In this document: piece by piece, positions 13,263-22,657 of the stretch
How the letters are laid out: each line of letters begins with the position of its first letter
How positions within the stretch are numbered: the first letter of the stretch is position 1
Assembly (NCBI RefSeq): GCF_002088275.1
Contig: NZ_AQQS01000018.1
Coordinates: forward strand, 46,307 to 110,306
Reading direction: 5' to 3'
DNA from: Aurantimonas sp. 22II-16-19i
GTDB taxonomy: Bacteria > Pseudomonadota > Alphaproteobacteria > Rhizobiales > Rhizobiaceae
Length of the DNA stretch: 64,000 nucleotides
The notes under the pieces: model-generated
The model's input: the letters and a program-made list of their open reading frames with translations, nothing else
The model's database searches: none
What the model was told of the DNA's origin: nothing
Made by a program: the position numbers and the translations under genes

Positions 13263-13668
13263 GCTGTCATCTGTGCTCAACGATCGCGCCGAGAGCTGGG
13301 GACCGCACGGTACCCAGAGCTCGGAAAGGGACGACTGAAACGTTGGCATGCTCGCGCGCGAAAGCCATCTGTCTGGCGCGATCGAAGCCTTGCCGCCATC
13401 ATCGTGGGGATGTCTCTAGAAAGCTTTAATTCGGCGGCGACTGATGCGATGCGGACACGCCCATGCGTCGACGACCGTGCGATCTCCGCCGCCGGGCCGG
13501 CCGGTTCGGCGGAACCGCCATCTGCAGCGACAACCCCTCGATCTGCCGCCCCCCGGCCAAGGCCGCTCGGGCCATCCTTGCGGGTCGACCGGCCCCCGGC
13601 AGGCATCCGTGCCGACCGACACGCCGCGTCCTCGTGCCGTTCGCGAAGGCTCGCAATGGCGCGAATGC
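13263..13668. other. intergenic gap, no gene recognised
   Basis: About 400 bases between the 3-prime end of the transglutaminase gene and the start of the diguanylate cyclase gene, both on the minus strand. Open frames exist in several directions, but their translations are arginine- and proline-rich with no family resemblance, typical of chance frames in GC-rich DNA. An AT-richer patch around 13415-13435 could hold a promoter for the cyclase, but no convincing -35/-10 pair was found. Confidence 0.4.
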
Positions 13669-14547
13669 TCAGCCGATCGGCACCACGTCGACGAAGTGGT
13701 CCGTCGCCTGCGGCCCGGCGGTGACGAAGGCCCCGGCGATCGGCAGCGCGTCCGAATAGTCGCGACCGACGGCGACGACGATGTGGTCGTCGCCGGCGAG
13801 GATTCCGTTGGTCGGATCGAAGCCGACCCAGCCGAGCGTCTTTCCCAGCCACACGTCGACCCAGGCGTGCATCGCATCGGCGCCTTCGAGGCGGGGCCGG
13901 CCCTTCGGCGGTTCGGTGCGCAGGAAGCCGCTGACATAGCGGGCGGGGATGCCGTTCGCCCGCAACCCGGCGATCATCACATGGGAGAAATCCTGGCAGA
14001 CGCCGCGCTTCTGGGCGAAGGCCTCGGCGACGCTGGTGCCGACGCTGGTCGAGCCCGGCTCGTAGACGAAGTCCGCGCGGATGCGCCTCGTCAGCGCCAT
14101 CACCGCCTCGCCGGACGGCTGTTCCCCCGCATCGAGGGTCTCCGCCACATAGGTCGTCACCGCGGCGAGCGGGGCGATGCGCCGGCTGGGCCCCAGATGG
14201 TGGAGCGGCGAGGCGCCCTCCGCCGAGCGGCAGTGCAGCGCCTCGTCGGCGAGCGTGCCGAGGTCCGGCGAGGCGTCGAGGGCCGCCGGCGGCCGGTCGA
14301 CCGTCACCTTGGCCTCCATGACGACGGACAGTTCGGTCTGCGGCGTGAAGAAGGCGATGGCATCGACGCCGTTGCCGAAGAAATCGGTCTCCCGCGCGTG
14401 CTCGCCGGGGCGGGGAGCGATGGCCACCTCCACCTTCTGGAGCGTCTGGCCGCCGCCGTCGCGCGGGCGCACCCGCAACAGGTGGCGCGCATCACTCACG
14501 GCAGAGGGGTAGTCGTAGGTGATCTTCAGGCGGATGGCGTATCTCAT
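13669..14547 (-). CDS. transglutaminase-like cysteine peptidase family protein
   Basis: This 292-residue protein has an N-terminal bacterial transglutaminase beta domain (YAIRLKITYDYPSAV) and a transglutaminase core. The catalytic triad fits Cys184 (KRGVCQDFSH), His227 (AMHAWVDVWL) and Asp244 (GWVGFDPTNG). No signal peptide is visible, so it is probably cytoplasmic. Such proteins may cleave or form amide bonds; the substrate is unknown. The ATG overlaps the stop of the upstream ATP-grasp/alpha-E gene by four bases, so the pair is translationally coupled. This pairing is the standard neighbourhood of the predicted amidoligase system (COG1305 with COG2307 and COG2308), described by comparative genomics and often near the Anbu proteasome homologue, which is not in this window. 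Confidence 0.88.
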   Translation of the reverse strand: MRYAIRLKITYDYPSAVSDARHLLRVRPRDGGGQTLQKVEVAIAPRPGEHARETDFFGNGVDAIAFFTPQTELSVVMEAKVTVDRPPAALDASPDLGTLADEALHCRSAEGASPLHHLGPSRRIAPLAAVTTYVAETLDAGEQPSGEAVMALTRRIRADFVYEPGSTSVGTSVAEAFAQKRGVCQDFSHVMIAGLRANGIPARYVSGFLRTEPPKGRPRLEGADAMHAWVDVWLGKTLGWVGFDPTNGILAGDDHIVVAVGRDYSDALPIAGAFVTAGPQATDHFVDVVPIG

Positions 14548-16964
14548 TCCGGTCCCCCGCTCCATTCGGCCGCCGCCCGCGGGCTCGACAGGAGATAGCG
14601 CTGGGTGAGGAGGTCGGAGATCAGCGCCAGATCACCGGCGATCCGATCGAGGAAGGCGCTGTCGACCTCGACGGCGTCGGCCGTCTGCAGCCGGACCTTC
14701 AGCCTCGCGAGGCGGCGGAACAACAGGTCCGGCGTCTCGCCGAGATGCACCCCCGGCAGCGCCGAGGTGACCTCGGCGAGGGTGTTGACCTGGAAGGCGA
14801 GGGAGCGGGGGTTGAGCGGGTCGAGAACCGCGAGATCGACCACCGTCTCCTCCGACAGGTTCACCGAATAGCGCCGGCGATAGGTGACGGAGGAATCGGT
14901 GAAGGTCAAAAGCGCCTCCAGCGCCCCGACCGGCGCCTCCCCTGCGAGCAGGGCCGAGACCACCGCCGCCGTCGCCTGGCCGCGCTCCAGCGCCCGGCCG
15001 CACTGCATGAAGCGCCAGCCGGTGAAGCGATACATGTTCTCGTGCGCAAGACCGGCAAAGCCCGAGAGATGGGTGAGGATGGCGCTGGTCAGTCCGACGA
15101 CGTCCTCGTCCTTCTCGGCGATGGCGTCGAGGATGAGGGCGACGATGTCCTTCAGCGTGCGCCAGGCGTCCGGGGAGAAGCGCTCGCGGATGCGCGAGGC
15201 GGTGTCCGCCGCCTGGCGGGCGAGGGCGAGGAGCCCGCGCTCGGGATGGCCGCCGTCGATCTCGACGCCGTAGTCCTCGAGGATCGTCGCGATGCGGGCC
15301 TCGAGCTCGCCCTCGCTCCAGCCCTCGCCGGCGCGGCCGGCATGCAGCCGCAACAGCCGCGCCGCCACCTCGCCGCGCTCGGCATAGCGGCCGAGCCAGA
15401 ACAGGTTGTCCGCCGCCCGGGCGGGCAGCGCCCCCGGCAGCCGCCGCGAGAAGCGGTCGCCCTTCGGCCCGAGCAGCGTCACCGGCTTGGCGGCCGGCGC
15501 CGGCGAGGGGATCCAGACGTCGATCGAGCCGCCGCCCCGCTGCATCGAGATCACCCGCGCATCGCGCGAATCGGCGACGCGGGCAAAGCCGCCGGGCATG
15601 ACGTGCCAGCCCTCCTCGTCGCGCATCAGGAAGGCGCGCAGCGTCACCGGCCGCGGCTCCAGCCCCTTGGCGCCGAACACCGGCGCCGTCGAGAGGGCGG
15701 CGATCTCCTGGCCGACCAGGGAGACGCCCTCGCGGGTCGTGGCCGGCACCTTCTGGCCGCCTGTGCCCGGCCGGGCCGCGGTCTCGCCCATGACGGGAAA
15801 ATGCGGGGCGCCGGGAAAGGCCGGGCCGAGCTGCAGCCGGGCGGCGTTCTCCTCGACGAAGCGGCGGATCTTCTCCTGGCCGCACCACCAGGTGGCGATG
15901 GTCGGCAGCGTCAGTTCCTCGCCGAGGAGCGCTTTTGCCAGCGGCTTCTGGAAGGCGAGCAGCGCCGGCGTCTCGAGGATGCCGGCGCCGAGCGCGTTGA
16001 CGAGGGTGAGCGCGCCGGAGCGCACCGCGCGCGCAAGACCCGGCGTGCCGATGCGCGAGCCGCCGAAGAGTTCGAGCGGGTCGCAGAAATCGGCGTCGAG
16101 CCGCCGCCACAGGACGCGGATCGGCTGGAACCCGTCGACCGTGCGCACTTCGGCGCGGTCGTCATGGACGACGAGGTCGCCGCCTTCGAGGAGCAGCAGG
16201 CCGAGATAGCGGGCGAGATAGGCGTGTTCGTAATAGGTCTCGTTGTGCGGGCCCGGCGTCAGGAGGCCGATGCGGGCCCGTTCCGGCCCGCCGAGGGCGA
16301 ACAGCATCTCCCGGAATCTGCGGAAGAAGCCGGCGAGGCGCTCGACATTGAGGGCGCGGGAGACGTCGGGAAAGGCCTTCGAGGTCGCCACCCGGTTCTC
16401 CAGCGCGAAGCCCGCGCCCGATGGCGCCTGGGTGCGATCGCCGAGCACCCACCAGCGCCCGTCCGGGCCCCGGCCGAGATCGACGGCGATGAAGGACAGG
16501 AGCGGCGCCGCGCCCTTCCCCTGGCCGGCGAGAGGCCGCAGGAACTCCGGATTGCGCCCGAGCAGGATACCCGGCAGGGCGCCATCGGCGATCACCCGGC
16601 GCTCGCCATAGAGGTCGGCGAGCAGCCTTTCCAGGAAGGTCGCGCGCTGGACGAGGCCATCGCAGAGCGTCGTCCACTCGCCCCGGTCGATCACCAGCGC
16701 CGGATGGCCGAGCGGCCATTCGTGGCTCTGCTCGCTGCCCTCGCCATAGACCTGGTGGAAGACCCCGGCCTCGGAGAGATATTGGCGCGAGGAGGCGAAG
16801 CGCCGGGCGAGTTCGCCCGCGGCCATCGGTGCGAGCTTGGCCATCAGCGGCGCGTAATGCGGCCGCACCGCGCCGCCGGGAGCGATCATCTCGTCCCGGC
16901 CCTTGGCGGCGAGGGTGGCGTAGCGGCGAATGAGGTGGGGTTCGGGAGGCACGTGATTCCGCAT
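14544..16964 (-). CDS. circularly permuted ATP-grasp / alpha-E domain fusion protein
   Basis: This 806-residue protein fuses a circularly permuted ATP-grasp domain (about residues 1-490) to an alpha-E helical domain (about 510-800). The first part shows family segments around GVFHQVYGEG, IDRGEWTTL, LLTPGPHNETYYEHAYLAR and LVNALGAGIL. The alpha-E part begins at LPARAADNLFWLGRYAERGE. In many bacteria these are two genes (COG2308 and COG2307), here one. ATP-grasp enzymes of this type are predicted amide or peptide-bond ligases, but no substrate is established to my knowledge. The gene is the first of a two-gene unit with the transglutaminase. It starts 62 bases from the divergent sodium channel gene, and its ribosome binding site is weak. 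Confidence 0.88.
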   Translation of the reverse strand: MRNHVPPEPHLIRRYATLAAKGRDEMIAPGGAVRPHYAPLMAKLAPMAAGELARRFASSRQYLSEAGVFHQVYGEGSEQSHEWPLGHPALVIDRGEWTTLCDGLVQRATFLERLLADLYGERRVIADGALPGILLGRNPEFLRPLAGQGKGAAPLLSFIAVDLGRGPDGRWWVLGDRTQAPSGAGFALENRVATSKAFPDVSRALNVERLAGFFRRFREMLFALGGPERARIGLLTPGPHNETYYEHAYLARYLGLLLLEGGDLVVHDDRAEVRTVDGFQPIRVLWRRLDADFCDPLELFGGSRIGTPGLARAVRSGALTLVNALGAGILETPALLAFQKPLAKALLGEELTLPTIATWWCGQEKIRRFVEENAARLQLGPAFPGAPHFPVMGETAARPGTGGQKVPATTREGVSLVGQEIAALSTAPVFGAKGLEPRPVTLRAFLMRDEEGWHVMPGGFARVADSRDARVISMQRGGGSIDVWIPSPAPAAKPVTLLGPKGDRFSRRLPGALPARAADNLFWLGRYAERGEVAARLLRLHAGRAGEGWSEGELEARIATILEDYGVEIDGGHPERGLLALARQAADTASRIRERFSPDAWRTLKDIVALILDAIAEKDEDVVGLTSAILTHLSGFAGLAHENMYRFTGWRFMQCGRALERGQATAAVVSALLAGEAPVGALEALLTFTDSSVTYRRRYSVNLSEETVVDLAVLDPLNPRSLAFQVNTLAEVTSALPGVHLGETPDLLFRRLARLKVRLQTADAVEVDSAFLDRIAGDLALISDLLTQRYLLSSPRAAAEWSGGPE

Positions 16965-17026
16965 GATGATCGTTGCTCGGCTATGCTACAGGGCTGCCGA
17001 CCCGTCGATCATAGAGTACAAATCGC

Positions 17027-17839
17027 ATGCGCGCGCGCCTCAAGACCATTCTGCTTTCCACCGGATGGGAGCGGTTCATCGTTTCCCTGATCATCGTCAA
17101 TGCGGTGATTCTCGGCCTCGAGACCGACGCCTCGATCATGGCCTCCTTCGGCCATGTCCTCATCGCCCTCGACACCGTCATCCTCGGTCTCTTCGTGATC
17201 GAGATCGCCCTGCGCATCACGGCCTTCGGCTGGCGCTTCTTCACCCAGCCCTGGTCGCTGTTCGACTTCTTCGTCGTCGGCATCGCGCTGGTGCCGGCGA
17301 CCGGGCCGCTGACGGTGCTGCGGGCGCTGCGCATCCTGCGGGTTCTCCGCCTGATCTCGGTGGTTCCCTCGCTGCGCCGCGTCGTCGGCGGCCTCGTCGC
17401 GGCGCTGCCGGGCATGGGGTCGATCATCGGCCTTCTGGTCCTGACCTTCTACATCTTCGCCGTGATGGCGACGAAGCTCTACGGCGCGACTTTTCCCGAG
17501 TGGTTCGGCACGCTCGGCGCGTCCTTCTACACCCTGTTCCAGGTGATGACGCTGGAAAGCTGGTCGATGGGCATCGTCAGGCCGGTGATGGAGGCGCATC
17601 CGACCGCCTGGCTGTTCTTCGTGCCCTTCATCCTGTGCACGACCTATGCCGTGCTCAATCTCTTCATCGGTGTCATCGTCTCGGCGATGCAGGACGAGCA
17701 GCTGGCGAATGCCGAGGCGGAACAGTTGCACCGCCACGACGAGAACCTCGAAATCCTCGCCGAGGTGAGGGCGATGCGGGCCGAGATCGCGGCGCTGCGG
17801 GCGGCGACGGAGCGCGGGGCGCCCGGACCGCAAGGCTGA
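17027..17839 (+). CDS. voltage-gated sodium channel, NaChBac type
   Basis: This 270-residue protein has the one-domain, six-helix layout of bacterial sodium channels. S1 is near 16-32, S2 near 44-64, S3 near 77-92. S4 (about 96-113) carries four arginines at every third position (Arg99, 102, 105, 108), followed by the S4-S5 linker SVVPSLRRVV, as in NaChBac. The pore filter is TLESWS at 175-180, the signature of sodium selectivity. S6 (about 195-221) contains NLFIGVIVSAM and is followed by a heptad-like tail (225-262) that should form the tetramer coiled coil. Start is the ATG at 17027 with little Shine-Dalgarno match. Bacterial relatives affect motility and pH or salt responses in some species; the role here is unknown. 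Confidence 0.93.
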   Translation: MRARLKTILLSTGWERFIVSLIIVNAVILGLETDASIMASFGHVLIALDTVILGLFVIEIALRITAFGWRFFTQPWSLFDFFVVGIALVPATGPLTVLRALRILRVLRLISVVPSLRRVVGGLVAALPGMGSIIGLLVLTFYIFAVMATKLYGATFPEWFGTLGASFYTLFQVMTLESWSMGIVRPVMEAHPTAWLFFVPFILCTTYAVLNLFIGVIVSAMQDEQLANAEAEQLHRHDENLEILAEVRAMRAEIAALRAATERGAPGPQG

Positions 17840-18162
17840 AGAGACCCGGACGGAGGGCCGCATCGCCTTCGGGCGGCCTGCGCCGGGACGCCGGGACCGC
17901 CGGTGTCGAAAGCGGGCGATGAAGGCAGGGCGCCGGTCGTGGCCGATGGCACCGGCTCGGAAATGGAGGGGCATCCGCGCGGCACGCTGGGCGGATTTGG
18001 CCGGTGAAGGCCGAGTTCTGGCGTGCAGGGGGCAACTGCCGGTTTTGCCACGCATGGTCGGAGCCCATCGGTTTCCTACATGGGATGATAGACTTGACGG
18101 GGCGCGAGCGGACGCTGCGCTCCGTCGGAATGTCCATCATCCGTCATGCCAGCGAGGTCCAG
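17840..18162. other. intergenic gap between channel and PRC-barrel genes
   Basis: About 320 bases. The reading frame of the next gene extends backward to 18004, but the extension lacks coding character and precedes a good signal peptide, so it is treated as leader. No repeat, RNA gene or convincing promoter was found; a TTGACG at about 18093 has no clear partner. Confidence 0.35.
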
Positions 18163-18591
18163 ATGCCACTGAAATCCTTCCCTGCCACAGCCCTGTTCGT
18201 CGCTCTGACGGGCACGGCAGCGCTCGCTCAGGATCTGCCCGATCTGTCTTCGGCCTCGAGCGATGCCGTCTCGGCTCTGTCCGATTCGGCCGAACGCAAG
18301 CTGCTGATCGCCGACCTGATCGGCGCCGACGTCTCGGACCCATCCGGCGACACCGTCGGGACGGTGGACGATCTCGTGGCCATTCCGGGTGGGCGCATCG
18401 TCGCCGCACTGATCAAGCCCAGCGATGGCGGCGACCTCGTTCCCGTACCGTTCAAGGCAGTGAAGGTTTCGCAGTCGGCCGACAAGGCGTCCGCGACGCT
18501 GCCCGACACGCTGGGTGCGATGCGCGACAGTTCGGCCGTGAAGGACCTGTCCGACGCGCTCGGCTCGCTGGCGGACGGCTCCATCGACTGA
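18163..18591 (+). CDS. secreted PRC-barrel domain protein
   Basis: The protein is 142 residues. Residues 1-22 form a Sec signal peptide (MPLKSFPATALFV, cleavage after TAALA), so the product is periplasmic. Residues about 40-110 resemble a PRC-barrel: LIGADVSDPSGDTVGTVDDL is the typical start of that fold, followed by strand-like segments ending in VPVPFKAVKV. The C-terminal part is short and serine/aspartate-rich. PRC-barrel proteins take part in RNA processing, photosynthetic reaction centres and stress responses; small exported ones in Alphaproteobacteria have no defined role. The ATG at 18163 is chosen because it begins the signal peptide and has CGAGG 6 bases upstream. The gene is convergent with the small gene at 18666. 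Confidence 0.75.
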   Translation: MPLKSFPATALFVALTGTAALAQDLPDLSSASSDAVSALSDSAERKLLIADLIGADVSDPSGDTVGTVDDLVAIPGGRIVAALIKPSDGGDLVPVPFKAVKVSQSADKASATLPDTLGAMRDSSAVKDLSDALGSLADGSID

Positions 18592-18665
18592 ACCGGCCCG
18601 GCGTCTGCGCTTCGTCCGTCTCAGGCCGGCCCGGCGGAGCTGGATCTGTCGCGGCGCCGAGCGGC

Positions 18666-18935
18666 TCATCCATTCTCGGCCGCGCGGGCTTCGAGCACGC
18701 CGGCCATCGCTTCGGCCGGATCCGCCCCCTGTCGTTCGAAGAATTCCATCGCGGCCGGGCTGAGGGTGATCGACACGCTGTTTCGTGTCGGCGGCGGGTG
18801 GAGCACCGCATCCTTCCAGAAGTCGTCGCCGAGATCTTCTCCGTCGGGCGCGTCTGCCGGACGACGAAGGTCGCCTGCCTCATCCATGGCCCTCAGCGCG
18901 TCCAGCGAGACCCGCCGAAGATCGTTGTCGGTCAC
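18666..18935 (-). CDS. small BrnA-like antitoxin or DNA-binding protein (orphan)
   Basis: This 89-residue acidic protein has an N-terminal MTDNDLRRVSLDALRAM helix, a DFWKDAVLHPP linker and a C-terminal NSVSITLSPAAMEFFERQG segment that resembles the ribbon-helix-helix end of BrnA-type antitoxins. The start is GTG at 18935 with a strong AGGAGG 5 bases upstream. No BrnT toxin or other small partner gene is adjacent: upstream lies 91 bases to the end of the DUF2126 gene on the same strand. It is therefore an orphan antitoxin-like regulator, or a family whose function I do not know. Gene reality is well supported by the ribosome binding site; function is a guess. Confidence 0.6.
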   Translation of the reverse strand: MTDNDLRRVSLDALRAMDEAGDLRRPADAPDGEDLGDDFWKDAVLHPPPTRNSVSITLSPAAMEFFERQGADPAEAMAGVLEARAAENG

Positions 18936-19026
18936 GTGCGCCTCCTCTCGGGCGGTGACGATGCGAAGAGGTTAGCCGCGCCTGCCGCTTCGCCTCGTCC
19001 CACCGGGTCTCCACCTCGGCTGCGCG

Positions 19027-22000
19027 TCACATCACCGCCAGCCCCGCCGGCCGCCTGAGATCCAGCGTCGCCGGGAAGGACGGGTCCGGGATCTCCCGCA
19101 TCGGCTCGTAGGAACCCGGCGTGTGGCCGATGTCCTCGAAGCGGGCGAGGCGCCTTGCTTCCGCCTCGTAGGAATTGACCGGGAAGGTCTCGTAGCTGCG
19201 CCCGCCCGGATGGGCGACATGGTAGACGCAGCCGCCGAGCGAGCGCTTCGACCAGCGGTCGTAGATGTCGAAGGTCAGCGGCGCGTGGACGGGGATCGTC
19301 GGGTGCAGGCCCGAGGCCGGCTGCCAGGCCTTGAAGCGCACCCCCGCGACCGCCTCCTTGCCGCGGCCGGTCGCCATCATCGGCACCTCGCGGCCGTTGC
19401 AGGTGACGATGTGGCGGGCCGGGACGAACTCCGACAGCTTCACCTGCAGCCGCTCGACGGAGGAATCGACGAAGCGCACCGTGCCGCCGATCGCCCCGGT
19501 CTCGCCCATGACGTTCCACGGCTCCAGCGCCTGGCGCAGCTCCAGCGTGATGCCCTCGCGCTCGATCTTTCCACAGAACGGGAAGCGGAACTCGGCCTGC
19601 GCCTCGAACCATTCCGGCTTGATCGGATAGCCGGACCGGGCGAGATCGCCGAGGACGCCCTGGAAATCCGCCCAGACGAATTCCGGCAGCATGAAGCGGT
19701 CGTGCAGCTCGGTGCCCCAGCGCACGAACCGGCCCTCTTCCGGCGCCTTCCAGAATTTCATGATCAGCGCCCGGATGAGCAGCTGCTGGGCGAGACTCAT
19801 CTTCGGCTCGGGCGGCATCTCGAAGCCGCGGAACTCGACGAGGCCGAGGCGGCCCGTCGGCCCGTCCGGCGAATAGAGCTTGTCGATGCAGATCTCGGCC
19901 CGGTGGGTGTTGCCGGTGACGTCGATGAGGAGGTTGCGGAACAGCCGGTCGGTGAGCCAGGGCGGGGTGGAGAAGCCGTCCTGCGTCACCTGCGCCATGG
20001 CGATCTCCAGCTCGTAGAGCTGGTCGTGGCGTCCCTCGTCGACCCGCGGCGCCTGGCTGGTCGGGCCGATGAACAGGCCCGAGAACAGGTAGGACAGGGA
20101 CGGGTGGCGCTGCCAGTAGAGGACGAGGGATTTCAGAAGGTCCGGCCGTCGCAGGAACGGCGAATCCAGCGGCGTCGCCCCGCCGACGACGACATGGTTG
20201 CCGCCGCCGGTGCCGGCATGCTTGCCGTCGATCATGAACTTGTCGGTGCCGAGCCGCGACTGGCGGGCGTCCTCGTAGACGCCCATGGTGATCGCCTTGG
20301 ACTCCTCCCAGGACGCCGAGGGATGGACATTGACCTCGATGACGCCGGGGTCCGGCGCGACGCGGATGACGTTGAGGCGCGGATCGGCCGGCGGCGCGTA
20401 GCCCTCGATCTGGACCGGCAGGTTTTCCCGCTCGGCGACCTCCTCGATGGCGCCGAGAAGGTCGAGATAGGCCTCGGTCGATTCCAGCGGCGGCATGAAG
20501 ACGCAGAGCTTGCCGTCGCGCGGCTCGATGGAGAGGGCCGTGCGCACATAGCCGACGATCTCGCCGGAGGCCGGGGCGAAGGAGCCGTAGGTCGGATAGA
20601 GGCCGGCCGCCGCGCCGCCCGCCGGCAAGGGCGGCAGCGGCGGCATCCACTGGCTCATGCCGCCGGAGCCGCCGCCGTTATCGCCGAGATGCTGCTGCAT
20701 CTCCACCCGGCCGAACTGCTGGCGGCTCTGGGGCGGCAGCGGCGGGAAGGGCTGGGTCGGATCGTCGGGATGGATGAAGGGAAAGTCCGCCGGCCCCAGA
20801 TGCGGCAGCGCCGCCAGCGGCAGCCGGTAGCCCATGGCGCTGTCGCCGGGGACGAGGAACAGGTGCCGGCGCCGGGTCGACCAGCGCTCCGAGACCCACC
20901 GCACGCCGCGGGCCCGCGCCTGCCAGGCCTGCACCGGCAGTACATGGCCGGTCGGCTTGGGCAGGCCGCGCTCGAACACCTTGGCGAGGCGGGCGCGCTC
21001 CTCCCGGTCCTCCAGCTTGGAATCCGTCGGCTCGACGTTCTCCGGCAGCTGGGCTTCGCGGAGAAGCCAGTAGCCGGCGTCCTCGAAGGCGGGGAGAACG
21101 TTGTCCGATGGAACCCCGATGGCCTCGGCGACCGCTTTGGTGAAGCGCTCGGACTCGGGCGCCCCCACCGGAGCGGCATCGGTCTCGCGGGCGATCGCCT
21201 GCGGGTTCTGCCAGATCGGCACGCCGTCCTTGCGCCAGTAGAGCGAGAAGGTCCAGCGCGGCAGCGTCTCGCCGGGATACCACTTGCCCTGGCCGTAATG
21301 GAGGAAGCCGCCCGGCGCGAAGCGATCCCGGAGCCGGCGGATCAGATCGTCGGCAAGGCCGCGCTTGGTCGGGCCGGTGGCGTCGGCGTTCCATTCCGCC
21401 GCCTCGAAATCGTCGATGGAGACGAAGGTCGGCTCGCCGCCCATGGTGAGCCGCACGTCGGCGGCCTTCAGTTCGGCATCGACCTTCTTGCCGAGTTCGT
21501 CGAGCTCCTCCCAGCTCTCGTCGGAGAAGGGATAAGAGACCCGCGGCCGCTCGGCGACGCGGGTCACCGACATGGCGAAGTCGAACTCGACCTCGGCATA
21601 GTCGACGGCACCGGAGATCGGCGCGGCGGAGCGGTAATGCGGGGTCGCGGCCAGCGGCACGTGGCTCTCGCCGGTGAGGAGGCCCGAGGTCGGGTCGAGA
21701 CCGATCCAGCCGGCGCCGGGCAGATACACCTCGGCCCAGGCATGCAGGTCGGTGAAGTCGACGCTGGTGCCGGCGGGGCCGTCGATCGCCACCTTGTCGG
21801 GCTTCAGCTGGATCAGGTAGCCGGAGACGAAGCGTGCGGCAAAGCCCAGATGCCGCATGACGTTGACGAGCAGCCAGGAGGAATCGCGGCAGGAGCCCGA
21901 CAGCTTTTCGAGCGTCTCCTCCGGCGTCTGCACGCCGGGCTCCATGCGCACGAGATATTCGACATGGTTCGCGATCGTCCGGTTGAGCCCGACGAGGAAG

Positions 22001-22428
22001 TCGACCGTGTGGGTCTCCGAGCGATCGAGACCGGCGAGGAATTTCTCGAGCAGCGGGCCAGCCGGTTCGGGCGAAAGATAGGCCGCAAGGTCGCTCTTCA
22101 GGATCGCGTCATACTCGAAGGGCCAGGCCTGGGCCGCCTCCTCGACGAAGAAGTCGAACGGGTTGTAGACCGTCATGTCGGCGAGGAGGTCGACCTCGAT
22201 CTTGAATTCCGTCGCCTTCTCCGGGAAGACGAAGCGCGCGAGATAGTTGCCGAACGGGTCCTGCTGCCAGTTGATGAAGTGGTTTTCCGGCGTCACCTTC
22301 AGCGAATAGGACGGCACTTTCGTGCGCGAATGGGGCGCGGGCCGGAGCCGGATGACCTGGGGGGCGAGGGTGACGGGACGGTCGTATTTGTAGTGCGTCA
22401 GGTGGTTGAGCGCGGCAAGGATCGACAT
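19027..22428 (-). CDS. transglutaminase - DUF2126 amidoligase-like protein
   Basis: This 1133-residue protein begins with a bacterial transglutaminase N-domain ([20 protein letters not shown]) and a transglutaminase core. The triad fits Cys180 ([10 protein letters not shown]), His229 ([10 protein letters not shown]) and Asp245 (IGLDPTSGL). From about residue 330 to the end is DUF2126 (COG4196), classed as a putative amidoligase; it includes [30 protein letters not shown] and [20 protein letters not shown] segments. The ATG at 22428 starts the conserved domain directly; a GTG 42 bases upstream is the alternative. No signal peptide is seen. It is about 2 kb from the ATP-grasp/alpha-E and small transglutaminase genes and divergent from the zinc peptidase, all members of one predicted system. 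The real reaction is not known to me. Confidence 0.88.
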   Translation of the reverse strand: MSILAALNHLTHYKYDRPVTLAPQVIRLRPAPHSRTKVPSYSLKVTPENHFINWQQDPFGNYLARFVFPEKATEFKIEVDLLADMTVYNPFDFFVEEAAQAWPFEYDAILKSDLAAYLSPEPAGPLLEKFLAGLDRSETHTVDFLVGLNRTIANHVEYLVRMEPGVQTPEETLEKLSGSCRDSSWLLVNVMRHLGFAARFVSGYLIQLKPDKVAIDGPAGTSVDFTDLHAWAEVYLPGAGWIGLDPTSGLLTGESHVPLAATPHYRSAAPISGAVDYAEVEFDFAMSVTRVAERPRVSYPFSDESWEELDELGKKVDAELKAADVRLTMGGEPTFVSIDDFEAAEWNADATGPTKRGLADDLIRRLRDRFAPGGFLHYGQGKWYPGETLPRWTFSLYWRKDGVPIWQNPQAIARETDAAPVGAPESERFTKAVAEAIGVPSDNVLPAFEDAGYWLLREAQLPENVEPTDSKLEDREERARLAKVFERGLPKPTGHVLPVQAWQARARGVRWVSERWSTRRRHLFLVPGDSAMGYRLPLAALPHLGPADFPFIHPDDPTQPFPPLPPQSRQQFGRVEMQQHLGDNGGGSGGMSQWMPPLPPLPAGGAAAGLYPTYGSFAPASGEIVGYVRTALSIEPRDGKLCVFMPPLESTEAYLDLLGAIEEVAERENLPVQIEGYAPPADPRLNVIRVAPDPGVIEVNVHPSASWEESKAITMGVYEDARQSRLGTDKFMIDGKHAGTGGGNHVVVGGATPLDSPFLRRPDLLKSLVLYWQRHPSLSYLFSGLFIGPTSQAPRVDEGRHDQLYELEIAMAQVTQDGFSTPPWLTDRLFRNLLIDVTGNTHRAEICIDKLYSPDGPTGRLGLVEFRGFEMPPEPKMSLAQQLLIRALIMKFWKAPEEGRFVRWGTELHDRFMLPEFVWADFQGVLGDLARSGYPIKPEWFEAQAEFRFPFCGKIEREGITLELRQALEPWNVMGETGAIGGTVRFVDSSVERLQVKLSEFVPARHIVTCNGREVPMMATGRGKEAVAGVRFKAWQPASGLHPTIPVHAPLTFDIYDRWSKRSLGGCVYHVAHPGGRSYETFPVNSYEAEARRLARFEDIGHTPGSYEPMREIPDPSFPATLDLRRPAGLAVM

Positions 22429-22657
22429 GGTCGCTTTCGTCTTTGCGGGGAGCGTCCCGTTTCGTTTCACCCCGTAAGCTTACCGCCATCTTGCGGTGCG
22501 GCAAGGCTTATCCGGCGTGCCGGGCCGTCGGGGCACGACATCGGCGGATGTGACGCTGCGATATTCGCTCCGACCGGGCTCTCCGCCGGAACCAGCCACC
22601 CTTCCAAACATTGAGAGGCGCAACGTTTTTCGCGCGGTGCGCGCGCCGAGGTTCTCG

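Noticed and set aside
19123..22614. An 1163-codon plus-strand open frame opposite the transglutaminase-DUF2126 gene
   Set aside because: It is the complementary shadow of a gene with conserved domains; the translation is low in aromatic residues and without family features.
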